A stretch of DNA of 64,000 nucleotides from Setaria digitata (taxonomy: Eukaryota > Nematoda > Chromadorea > Rhabditida > Setariidae). Below, one piece after another: positions 28,959 to 41,400 of the stretch. Both the position numbers and the translations under genes were made by a program. Where the stretch lies: assembly GCA_003640385.1 (NCBI GenBank), contig RCAB01000067.1:124001-188000 (forward strand). Reading direction: 5' to 3'. Position 1 is the stretch's first letter, and the number at the start of each line of letters is the position of its first letter. A model generated the notes under the pieces. That model was not told the origin of the DNA. It was given only the letters and a program-made list of their open reading frames with translations, and did not search any database.

Positions 28959-31900
28959 TCAATTTCCTTTGATAATAACAATCAGTGCGTCACGATAGGG
29001 TCCTGAACATTCCGATTTAATCCAATCAACCAATGGTTTCTTATACATTTTTTCAAATTCTTCTCGGATAAGTGCCAAATCAATTTCAGATCTTGAAACG
29101 ATAATGCGTATCAAATGATTATCAGCTGTGCCAAGACCCTGAAAAGATAAAAAATGAGAAGTTCAGTGATGAAATAAACCACTCCCTTTCTTTTTCAAAT
29201 TGAGACTTAAGCTAAGGAAAAAAGAAATGTATTTATGATATCATAAATTGAAGAAATAAAAATTTGTTTATTAATTCCTCTTATTATTTTCCACTGAAGT
29301 TTATATCTCCTAATTTCTATTTAGTATTATTTCATTTAACTAAATTGAAGAATTACAAGTGAAAAAAAAATTGCACTACCAAAACCATTTAATAGCAAGT
29401 AAGAAACGCGACAAACGAATAATTACAAATAATTCGCGTTACCGCCGATGACAACAAAATTCTGATTCATTTAAACTTAAATATATCGTATAAAAACAAT
29501 CATAAGTGTCTATTCGTATGTTTGCGCCATCAAACAGTTGAAAGTTAAAAGCAAAAAAAAAAATTTTACTGAATATCTTTTGGGATGGTATTTCTCTCTT
29601 TTCATATGAATTTTAACCTAGCGTTTTATTCTTCAGTAAAAAAAAAGTGCTATTTGATGATTCTGTAGCATTTATCCTCTGAAAAAAAAAAAGAAAAAAA
29701 TTAAAAATAAATGCAGATAATAAAACCTAAGTCCAGACATATTTAAGTTCATGAACCGCTAACAATTTTAATTATCTTTCTTCCGCAGGATTTTATATTT
29801 TGTATTGAACGATAACATTTTTAGTAAAAAACAAACATAAAATATCTAATTTACCTTCATGGCATCATATAATTGTTTGGCGAAGAAACGTGGCTTATTT
29901 TGGATACTGTCAATCAGAGCCAAATAGGCTATTTTTGCATCACCACCGAAAACTCTCTGCAAATACGCCGAAGTGTATTTCTGATTCAAGTAGATTGACG
30001 TTAATCAAATTTTACATTCGAAATCATTTTTAAACGTTGCTTCAAATGGAAGATGGAAATTTATACAAAATACCGTGGAAATTTTCGATTTCAGCTTTCA
30101 AAACTACTAATCTTTTCTGCTCGACACAATTATTAAATAAAAATGTTCAATACGGATAATATAGGATCTGCACTGTCATGGATGCTTTCATTCAAAACTA
30201 ATATTAAGTTTAGTTTTATTTCTTTGGTAAAGTTTCCTTGCTAATCGTTAAAAATACTCACAGTAAGGACAAAATTATAGTAATATCAGAAGTACTTAGA
30301 AATTTCAGCAAAAAATATGACTGAGTCAAAGTGTGATTAATTACTTCAACTAGATTGGTCACACAAAAGTTCCATGCAACCTTATTTGCAGGATGTGAAT
30401 TAATATTTCTTCCAATTATTGGGAATTTTTAAATTTACCTCAACAGCCGCTGTTAATGGTTCACCGGTCATACTTTGATATTCACTGAACAGCTTTTGGA
30501 TTTGCCGAAAATTGTCCTGACTCAAGGCCAATTTAAAAGCTTCCTTGTCTGGTTTCTCTTTTTTTTCCTTATTGCCGAACATTCGCTTCGCCACCTTTAA
30601 ATATTAAAAAATTTCCTATTAATTTTAAGATTTTGCCTCGCGTCACTTTCCCTTTTTCCTTTCATTTAAAATAACAATTGTTATTACTGTCATTTAAATA
30701 TCAAAATATAATCTTTCGATCTTACGGTGATCCAATCTTTGCCGGTTTCATGCATTCATTTCATACTTATTAAACACATAGTCTGTACCGAGAGAAAAAA
30801 ATCTTGCGAAATCTAAATTGAAATTTATACACTTAATATTATGCCAATCCAATTATGGGTTTTATTTACTAAAATATCAAAAATGGTAGTCAATCTGTCA
30901 AGAATTATAAAAAAAAAAAAATACTATAACGTATTAATTTACTTGTGGTTATCACCATATTCTCTCAGATATTTTCATCAATAATATTTAAAGAAGAGTA
31001 ATGATAACAAAAATGATGACAACAAAAATTAGCTAACTTCTCTCGCTTTTAGATAATTAACGTTGTATGACTGATCACGACGGTTATTAAGTAATGATAA
31101 GAGTAATTCCTTGAAATCACCACTTGTATCACCGATNTCTCAGATATTTTCATCAATAATATTCAAAGAAGAGTAATGATAACAAAAATGATGACAACAA
31201 AAATTAGCTAACTTCTCTCGCTTTTAGATAATTAACGTTGTATGACTGATCACGACGGTTATTAAGTAATGATAAGAGTAATTCCTTGAAATCACCACTT
31301 GTATCACCGATAATATCACTTTCAAGTGTTCTACCGTATTCGTCGTGATATTCATTTTTGATGGCAGTTAATTCATCATCACTTCGAGAACATAAAATAT
31401 CGATCAATGTTATCTCCGTTGTACCCAAGCCCTTCAAAAATAGTGAAAGAAGAATCAATTTTTAATGAAAAAATTTTTTCATAAATTAATGTTTAAAAAA
31501 AAAAAAGCACAACGAGACATACATACTAGTTTATCGTCTTCCTTTGAATATCTGAATTTTTTGAGCATTCTTTTTGATATCTATCGAGAGATATTAAAAA
31601 AAAAATAATTTACTTTAAAAGGTTATTACACTTTTCAATTCGGATATTCATAAAATTTTAAGATAATATATACCTTCATGGCTTTTTGCAACTGCATAGC
31701 ATCATATTTAGCTGGTGTTTCCATCAGGCCGATGATGACATCTTCAAAATCGCCCGATAATTCCTTTTTCAACTCATCAATTAAATCCTTCCCATATTTG
31801 TTTTTGTATGGTGTACGGATCTAATAAAATGAGTATTATTAGTACTGATCAACAAGCTAAAAAACAGAAACAAATGAAGGCTAGTAAACAATAAAGATAA

Positions 31901-32748
31901 ACAAGAATTTAAAAATTGAAATTGAAATGGCCAAAAATCGTTATCAGTCATGTTTAAATGTTGTCATTTTGTAAGATACAATCAAACATCATCGAAACGA
32001 TTGGTGCCGAGTTTGAGATACTAATTTTGTAATGAATGTTGAGGAATTTAATTGAATTAACCCACAATCAATCTTCAGTTTATTACTTAAACAAACTGAT
32101 GAAGTTTGCCGTTTCCTTAACACTTTTTGCAGATATAATCTTTCTTATCATGCTTTTTCCTACTGAAGTGATTCTTATTATCGGTTGAAAGTATTATTGT
32201 TCAATTACTCCACGAAAATTTCCTCCTGCTCATTGCTAATTATAAAGGGAATAATATCTAGCAATCTTAATTACACAATAAGTTATGGAGTTGATAATGA
32301 CTGATAATCATTACTGAAATTCTGCGGTAATTTTTTCTCATTAAACTGCAACAATATTATTTATTTTAACTTTTTGTTTAGTACCATTTATTCATTATTT
32401 ATTCGTCCATTCCCAACGTGATCGCATATAATTTATTGAAGAAAGTGCATAATTTTGGTAATTTTACTGAACAATTTAATTAAAAATGCGTCAAAATGAA
32501 TAAAACGACTTCACGAAATAAATTTTTATGGAATGAAAAAAAAAAAAAAAAAAACTCCTGAAATTAAAAAAACGAAAAAACAAAATTGATACCATTTGAC
32601 GCTGTGCATTGTTACAATGAGCAATGACCTGAATGACTCGGTATTTATCACAACCTGAACCTTTCATTGCATCATACAATATATCAGCTGATGCTTCAGC
32701 ATTGAAATCAAATTTTGGCTTAATTGTTCCATAAAATTCATATGACAT
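28959..32748 (-). CDS. Annexin, canonical copy (319 aa, four-repeat core)
   Basis: Six exons: 32593-32748, 31674-31820, 31213-31431, 30439-30594, 29855-29956 and 28959-29138 (stop TGA). All are phase 0. Repeat I shows YGTIKPKFDF, MKGSGCDK and CNNAQRQM, then SGDFEDVIIGLME. Repeat II shows KGLGTTEITLIDILCSRSDD and GDTSGDFKELLLSLL. Repeat III shows EYQSMTGEPLTAAVE and GGDAKIAYLALI. Repeat IV shows KGLGTADNHLIRIIVSRSEI and ALIVIIKGN. The type II calcium loop KGLGT is intact in repeats II and IV and altered to KGSGC in repeat I. In repeat IV the usual acidic partner position reads SGPYRD, so that site may be weak. An acceptor-like TATAG (32763-32765) precedes the ATG. Five intron positions match the divergent annexin gene 5.9 kb away. 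An N join at 31137 falsely repeats part of the third exon. Confidence 0.94.
30963..31311. other. Scaffold join with 174-bp repeated contig end (N at 31137)
   Basis: 30963-31136 and 31138-31311 are nearly identical (one visible T/C difference), separated by one N. The left copy holds a truncated duplicate of the 3' part of annexin exon 31213-31431. The intact exon uses the right-hand copy. Confidence 0.88.
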
Positions 32749-35700
32749 TTTGTAGTGCAGTCCTATAAATCAGTTTTAAAAAATACGAAAAAAATTAAAG
32801 AGGTTTCCTAAAAAAACTGCGAAGTAATTATTTTTCATATTCTTTATAATATGTGCAACAGGAAAAAATAAGAATAATAATTTATGATGCAGTGAAAAGA
32901 AATTCGGACAAATCAGATTTTTCGAAATTCACATGCATATATATTGGTATTGGTCAAGAATTTTGATTATTTCCCCTGGACTAAGTACCAATTTTGGAAG
33001 CATCCAGTAAAGGAATTAACTTTTTAATGATGGAGGAAAGAAAGCAGTTGTTTTGTAGTTATTTTTCAAGTTAAAAAAAATTGAATTGTTTTAGAGTAAC
33101 TGAAATGAGAAATCAACAAACGAGTTGAAGCTTCACAAAAAATGAGTAAAATCCTCTCAACACACCTCATGCAAATTACAAAAACAATTTGTAATTACAA
33201 AAACAATCCGGTTTGTGCAAATATTTTTTGTTTGTACAGAAAAGAGAAGCTGTTTACATTGATTTAATCTATATAGTACAAAGCATCTTTTATGATAAGA
33301 GGAAAAGAATAAACTTTCAAGTACTTATTGTTTCAAAAACTTGAGCAGTATAATATATAATAGTTGGAAAGAAGAAAAAATAATGGTAGAAATTATATAA
33401 GCTGGATAAATCATCTTTCTCTTTTGTATATAGTCCGGTTCCAATAATATAAAGATTAAAATGTCTTAGATAATGTCATATTTTAAGTGAAATCAAATAA
33501 TTTAAAGTCCAAAATAAAAAAAAAAAACTTTTCACACATGAAAGAAATACTGAAAAATCCAGACACTTCTTCTTTTTTTTATTCCTGGGACAGTTTAAAA
33601 GAAAAATAGAATTTTTCAAAAAAAAAAAGGAAGAAAGAAGAAGAGAAAAGTCTCAGTTTAACTGCAGCGACCTCTGAAGTTCAAATCTTTATAGCTAAAC
33701 TGAGAGGAAAAAAACATGTCAATAGCAATCTAAATTTCTTTTTTTTTCGAATATTTTATGACCTTTTCCAATCAATTTGAGAAAAATCTGAGCCAAAACT
33801 TCTGGAGGACACACAGGCACAAGATCTCAGAAAACTGCATTTGAACCTGAACTGACCTTTCAAAATTGCAACATATTTTTGATTTTGAGAGAATTTGAAT
33901 CAATTAGAAACTTCCTATTTTCTTACGACAGTGGATTTATATAGAAAAAAGAAATTGAAACTGCTTATTCGACTAGTAAACGTGGCAAATGTGTAGAGGA
34001 GGACCCTAGGCCAATGCTTACTGCAAGCCAGCCTGCTGGAAAGTGTACTTGAATGGAGTCAATATATTTAACAGAGCTTTACTGGAATGATATACAGAAG
34101 GAAGGAAGCGGTAAAACAGGATGATTGGCCTGCAAGCCCATCCACGAGCTTGTCTCTATGCAAGCCTATCAGTATGGAGCCAATTATCGTACAAGCCTAT
34201 CAGCGTGCAATCGGGGATCCGATAAATGATTGTAGTTAACATTGCTATCTCATAATGACTCATCGTTCGATCATTTTTATAGAAGAAAAGGAAGCTGAAA
34301 ATGTACTTGCACGACAAAAATCGATCAAATGTTGGCGTCACATTCCAAATCAATTCTCTTTCATCCCTTTTCTTTGCTAAAAGGATAGTAACTATCAGCT
34401 ACGGTATCACTGATACCACGAGTGTCACATGATAAGTGTCACACTGTCACACGCAACTCACAGCTGATAACACGAGCATGATAAGTGTCACACGCAAGTT
34501 GTGACTTTTTGTTTTTTATATGAGGACTCCTAGTTTTGCTCAGATCCATAAATGACATCTTTTCACTGACTCATGTGAGTGTTTCTGTTAGTACAGGAAG
34601 ACAAGTAAAAAACAGACTGGCCAAGAAAACGCAGAAGAAGTGCCACTAATACACTGCAGTTGAAAACAGATACTACTCAATACGCAGAAATTGAGCGCTT
34701 GTCAGTAAGTTAGATGAGAAGACATAGGCCACGTAGGTTCCGAGGTTTCGATATATACGGTAAGTTTTCAAGCCAACACGCAAACAATGAATGGCTGTGC
34801 TTAATAGACAAGAGCCACTAACAATAACAGATTAGAAATGAACTGATTAAATGGAGAAGAAAATGAAAACATTTAATTTGTAAATCAAAACAGGCGAAAG
34901 AGAAAGCGAATAGTTGATGGAATAGCCAAAAGGACGGGCACTGATGTTTGTTTGAATTTAATCAATTAAAACTAAAAAGAAAGTGATTAAATTATACTAG
35001 TGGACTAGAACAGGCTAACAAAAAAATGACTGGATGATAAGAGGCATAGACTAGACTAGGCTATACGGAATGAAGACAAGAATGAGGTAAAGTAATACAT
35101 CAATCAAAATCATTACTTTAGAAATGTTAATGGAACGGGACGGAGTTGTACTATTTTAGGAAGAGAACGACTGAAAATGAAGACGAAGGAGGAGAGTTCC
35201 GAAGGGGTGACATCGTCGGCGCGTCTAGTCATCAAACATTCACTCTTTAACATTGGATGGAAATTTTCGAGAGAGGAAATGGGAAAAGCATGGAACAGGT
35301 GATTATCATGATAATAACACTGATAATAAACAATAATAATGAGAGAGAGGATGCGAGATAATAATTATTAGTGGAAATGATGAATGGAATTGGGACAGGT
35401 TGCTTTGGCGAGACTTTTGTAAAACAAACAGAACATCCACTTACTTCATTTTTGTTGGTGACAATGTTAATCGTTTAATTTTTGCAAATAAATTAACGAA
35501 TGCTTAAAACTATCTGTTTATTTTATAAAGATATATAGTAATATCGAGAAGAAGGAAGATTATAATAGCTATAATAATATTAGTAGTAGCAGTAATATTT
35601 ATTATAATGACAGTGATCACGAGAATAATGATTAAAACAGTTTTAAAACACTTCTTGATGGCAGAAGAATGTTATAGAAAAAATTACTGAAAATGAAACG

Positions 35701-38407
35701 GACCAGACATACATGAACATTTTTTTATTTGTTGAAAATATTATAAATATTGATTGAAATTTTCTTTATGTTAAAAAAAAAGAATGTCATTTCATTGTAA
35801 ATTAGTGGAAAATTAGAGAAATTTCAGCTTTCCTTTTAATTTTCCCACCGTTAATTTGAAAAAAAAAAAAAAAAAAGAAATTTAATAAAAGAATCAATAA
35901 AAGTATTTTTCCATTAATGAAATAAATCAATGAAATTGTATTTGAAGTGCTAAAATTTTGTCACCAATAATTTTCAACCCATTCTCTGTTACTAAGAGTG
36001 ATGCCGTTATAAGTGAAATATGAATTCGAAACGAAATTATCCAGTTCTTCGATAAAAAATTCGATTATTGATGCTTTTGCCTGTAATGTTTTTATCATTT
36101 TCACAACAGAACGAATAAAATATTAATATATAAATTTATGCATATCAAATATATCAGTCAGTCAATGAATGTTTAATTTTATTCATATTTTAAAAATAAA
36201 AAAAATACAAGCAATTATTGGTACTGATTTAAATAAATAAAGGAAAAATACAAGCAATTATTAGTACTGATTTAAATAAATAAAGGAAAAATAAAAGCAA
36301 TTAGTAGTACTGAAAAAGAAAATTAGTAGTACTGATTTAATAAATAAAGGAAAAATACAAGCAATTAGTAGTACTGAAAAAGAATAGTAGTACTGATTTA
36401 ATAAATAAAGGAAAAATACAAGCAATTAGTAGTACTGATTTAAATAAATAAAGAAAAAATCCAAGCAAGAAATACTCATAAAAAAAGAATTTTATATCTG
36501 AAAAAAGAAAAAATAAACCGCATATTTGAACAGTTCTCAGAACTTTTAAATCTACAATGTACTGCTACTAATAAATTAAAAATGCTGCGAAATAATTTTA
36601 TGCAAGCGATTGTTTATGCTTTGTTTTTTTTTTTTTTTTTTTTTTTCGCTTTCTTAAATTAGAAATCTAAAAACCGAAATGTTTTTATCGAAAATTAGTG
36701 GAATATGAGGAAATTATAGGGCGAGAAGAGCAAGCTTTATTGACTTATCTTTAGGAACATTCTTGATTGGACTTAAATCTTGCTTAAAGTGAAAGTATTT
36801 TTTTTTCGAATTGAAAGAACTTAAATTCTTTTATATAATTAATTAATTTCTATTTTTTCGCTTATTTTTGAAACTACATTCTTTTTTTATTATCAAAATT
36901 TAGTGAACTGAATATATCCTGTCTGATGGTGTTCAAGATAGAAGTGATGATATATGTGACACCTTGATCGGAATTTCATTCTTGTATTCATTTAACTTCA
37001 GGAAATGGTTAGCTTAATTGGATGGAATAGTCGAAGCTGCATGAAATGGATATAATAAGCAAAGACCGGAAATGGTACTTATATCAGGCTAGTCATTCGC
37101 TCAATTATAACCTGTTGCTTTACAACTCTAACGATGATGTTTATGTTTACCATTTGCTGCTGAGGATGATCAATTATTTGGACTTCGCTGGAAATGAACT
37201 AACTGTGGTTGCTTAACAGTGTATGAAACTAGTGTAAGGCATTAGTCTCGAGAAATATTCCAATTTATAAAAACATCTATGACTCATCGTCTCTCGTAAA
37301 TTTCCACTTTTCAATTCGAAGCAATTTAGTGCTTCAAATACGTTACGCTGAACAATAATTACTCGGTTCATTATGAAATGACTGTTATTAATTAAACAAT
37401 GAAGAAGAATTAATTACTATGTAACATATACCGAAATATAATCAAAGAAAAACACTTTATAGAACCATGTTTGTGAGTGGCTACCGGTACTTTGAAACAT
37501 ACAATTATTCCAAAAAAAAAAAAGAGGAAAAAACTTGGCAAGGATGAAATGTTAAAAATTCCGAAAAAAAATGGAAAAGAAAATGTTTCAAGTTGAATTA
37601 TTGACTTTTGGATAGAATATTGTTAGTGCATTTTTGAAGCTTTCCAAAGAATGTATTGATTTTAAAGTGAACTGGCATAATTTGGCATGTAAAAATTAAC
37701 GGTTTTTTTTTTTATTCTAAAAAACTTTTAGCCCATGTTGAAAAATAATCACTTTTTTGCCTTTTATACTTTAAATTTAGACCCCTAATGACTCTTTTTT
37801 GGGGTGAAATTAATTAAAATTCGAGTTTACAAATTTTCAAAATCAAAAATATATCGTCAGAAGGCACAAAAATACAATTTCTTCAAACGTTTTCCTCTCG
37901 CCGATGCTTTTTTTGACGTTCATTAACTAAAACTGACAACATGGAATGAAAGATGAAGGGCTTTGTACGGAAAAAAAAATGGCAAGAAAACTGACATCAA
38001 CACAGTAAGCTGGAAATTAAAATAACTAATAAACAAATGGATATAAAGCAGAAAAAATATTTCAATTCACAGATTATGGAAAGTTCAGTAAAAAGAAATA
38101 CGCTAAGACTTTACAGTAATACTGACAGCACATTATCCTGAAACTGTTTTGATCCGCCTGTTCAAAATTCTTTTTTTTTTTGTCCAATTTTTTTCTTTTA
38201 TCTTATTATTTCATCAAAAAATGCATTTTTCCGCTTCTCCCCAAATTGCGTTTTTTCAGCCTCAATTTTCAAATTGCTTTCATTTTCATTTTCAGTTTCA
38301 CTCTTTTTTTTTAATTCGATATTCTCATAGTGTTTCTGAGTCACTTTGTAAATTTACACAAATAGTATTTTCCAAATGATATTGGTGTAGGATAATCCGG
38401 AAATACA
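32749..38407. other. Intergenic, low-complexity and minisatellite-bearing
   Basis: No supported gene. It contains short direct repeats at 33170-33215 and 34420-34500 (CATGATAAGTGTCACAC twice), poly-A and poly-T runs, and the minisatellite at 36203-36469. A 56-codon plus-strand frame at 37046-37216 has higher GC than its surroundings but no recognised motif. Confidence 0.5.
36203..36469. repeat. Minisatellite, about five imperfect units
   Basis: Units share the cores AAGCAATTAGTAGTACTGA and TTTAAATAAATAAAGG, with spacing of about 40-70 bp. Some units carry an extra GTACTGAAAAAGAA insert, so unit length varies. Confidence 0.9.
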
Positions 38408-41400
38408 CTAAAGAACAATCGGAATTTGCTGATCACTGGTTGTTGCTGGCTGATTATCGTTTAATATCAAATTACTTGACGGTGAATTACCGATACCCAA
38501 TGCCTGATGGACAGCCTGCGCGGGAATTCCACCATATCGTATTGGCTGGACATTATTCTGAAATTTATTTTTTAAAAACCTTGAAAAGTCTAAAAAAAAA
38601 AAAAACAGAAAAGGTAAAATAAAGCCTATGGCTCGCCAATTCTTATTTGAAATTGAACTATTTGAAAGTTAGTTAACTGTGCCAATCTCTGAATCATTTA
38701 ATTCGGACTTATTTTCTTTTCCAGATTCATATTTTTGCCGAAACCTCTCACCAAGGGTTTTAGCAATTCTTGGTTGGAATATACTAAGAGTGAGATTTAA
38801 AAGCAACCTGACATGTTGTTGGCAATGGTACCATATCCAATTTTCCATTCTTATAGTCGGCCACGAATTCGGCAACAATTTCGGCGCTTACATCCGGCTT
38901 TTCACAGATACACATCCGACTGACCGTTGCATCGAGAATAACAATAACCGGTAATTCAGCATTACCAAGTCCTAATCCTTCGAGGATGAAGTCACACAAT
39001 GGATCTTCGCCCGTATAGAAGATTTGCAATGGATCGGCCCATGGAGGTACTGATAAATCCGATGAGATCGAGCTAATTTTATATGAATTATTTAATGTTC
39101 CAATTTTGAAGAATTCAGAAATTTTATTTTTCTTCAGTTCGATCAGTGACAATTCCAAAATAAAAATTTTTCATGCTATACAGCTTGGAAGGACAATGCC
39201 ACAGCTTTTATATTACCAACCATAGATTTCCTATATTAGTTTGAATAACAAAAATCAAATCCAAATGTAAATTAATACCTATTTACTGAATTAGTAGAAT
39301 ATGTTAGATTACTAGAATCACCATTCCCATTAGCATTACTATCACTGTTATCAGTTTCCTTTGATGATGACTGCTTAAGTGATTCCTTCCGTTCTCGAAA
39401 AAGTGATTCAGCAGTTGTTCGTAAAACTTCCATTGAGAAAGTAACATCATCTGGTGAACCTTCTACAAACATCATTTTCCTTTTTCTTTTACAACTATTT
39501 ATAATAAAATCATTTAAATTTAAAGGAGAAAGCGTGAAGGAAAACGAATCTTCAACAAAAATTCCTTCAACACTGATAAAATGAATTAGCAAAAGTATTT
39601 ACCGGTAAATAACACCAACGAAGGCTCATCTCTTAGTCGGCATAACGTGTTTTCTGTTAATTCATATAACGGTAATGGACCCCATGGAAATAAACTACCA
39701 GATGGATCACTAAGCAATACGTTACGCCCATGCCTTGTTATCAGACGATTCTCTTCGTTTAGTATTAAAAATGCCGGGATGCCTAAAAATTACATTTGAA
39801 AAATGCATCACGATATGTGCTGCTACATCCAATATATTCCTAAATTGAAAATCATTTCTCGAAAATGGAAAAGAAAGTGGGAAAGAGAGAAAATGATTGG
39901 ATAAAAAAGGAGCTACATGCATTTTTAATGAAATTTTGATTCCATATTAAAAGGATTCCAAAACTTTAAATACAGTATACTTTTCTCTTAATCGCTCTTG
40001 CTGTGCAATTCCCACCTGCATATTCATATTCCTAATTCAAGTTCTCATAACACTATCGTTAGATTCACGTTTACGTGTCATTTGTACGTGTTCTATTCTT
40101 ATTTCTTGTCAGATATGGATGATTGATTGTTGAATATTTCAAATATGAAACTTACCATTGACGCTATACAAACGAGTTAGCTGAGTTGTCTTTTGTGGAT
40201 CATACGGAAATGCTAACCAAGGCATCGTTAAGAAATGATGCTCAAATGATTCTTGTGACCTGAAACATTTGATATAACCGATAATTTAATATCTAACTGA
40301 TTAATTAAATATTTAAACATCCATTTTGAGTGCGTTAATTTTTGTCATTATAAATTTACAATTCATCATTCCAAGGGCGTTTATATCTCTTCCTGCCTTG
40401 ACTTGAGTCAATCATTTCAACATGTAATTAAGGAAATCATAAGCACATGAAAATTAATGCAATTTTAAATTGTGAATTAATTTACTAAACTTAAAAGTCT
40501 AACTGGTCGACGAAGAGTACCATTTACCAAATTCCTATATGATGTGAACTTATTCCCTGACTGAAAAATATTCTCAAATATATTATTAAGTGATTTAATT
40601 ACTACTCACATAATTATAGGCAAGAAATTTCGTAAAACATTTACCTGTCTGATGAGCAAAAAAATATTTCAAAGGGGACCCCGGCATTTTTGAGCGATTC
40701 ATAGCAAGAGACCAACTGCTGCGAGAATGATCGACACGGTGGACACTGAAGTAAACTTTTTTCAAAAATTATATTCATTACCTGTAGAGTGTGCAATAAG
40801 TATAAAATGGGAACAAAAAGATGATACATACCCAGTTGGCACCGAAATATAGTCCCTTAACAGTTGAAGTTAAATTCTTAAAATCTTCTGTTACTATTTC
40901 TCTGGTACCATCTGTTCTTTTGCAATTCCTCAGTACAGGACCTTGAAAGAGCTCTTCTGGTGTCGCATTACACCTTTAATAAAATTATTTCCCAAATACC
41001 ATAAGTATAAAATTACTAAATATAAAGGATACTTTACAGTTAGAAAAAAAAAAAGCAGAATTACTGAAAAGATTAACTGTGAACTGACTGTAATCAAACA
41101 ATCTGTCTGCATAATTTAAACATATAGCCTATATGAACTAGACGTTTATAATTGATTAAATCAATCTAAATATAAGTTTATGAAGAAGAATATAACTTAG
41201 CAATCATACTAGCATTGCAGCAAATCAGTTGTAGAAATCAATCATGACCAATTTGAAAATTTTTAGTAAAATTTAAAACAAGAAATTTAAGCAAAACTAA
41301 ATAATACCACGGGAAATTTACACCATTCGGATCATCTTGCAACAGACGCCGACCATCATCGGTAATAATTTGTCTAGTTGATGCATCCAATACGATCAGT

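Noticed and set aside
39272..39592. 106-codon minus-strand frame as a stand-alone gene
   Set aside because: Only 39279-39462 is coding, as an exon of the nucleoredoxin gene; the rest is intron read-through.
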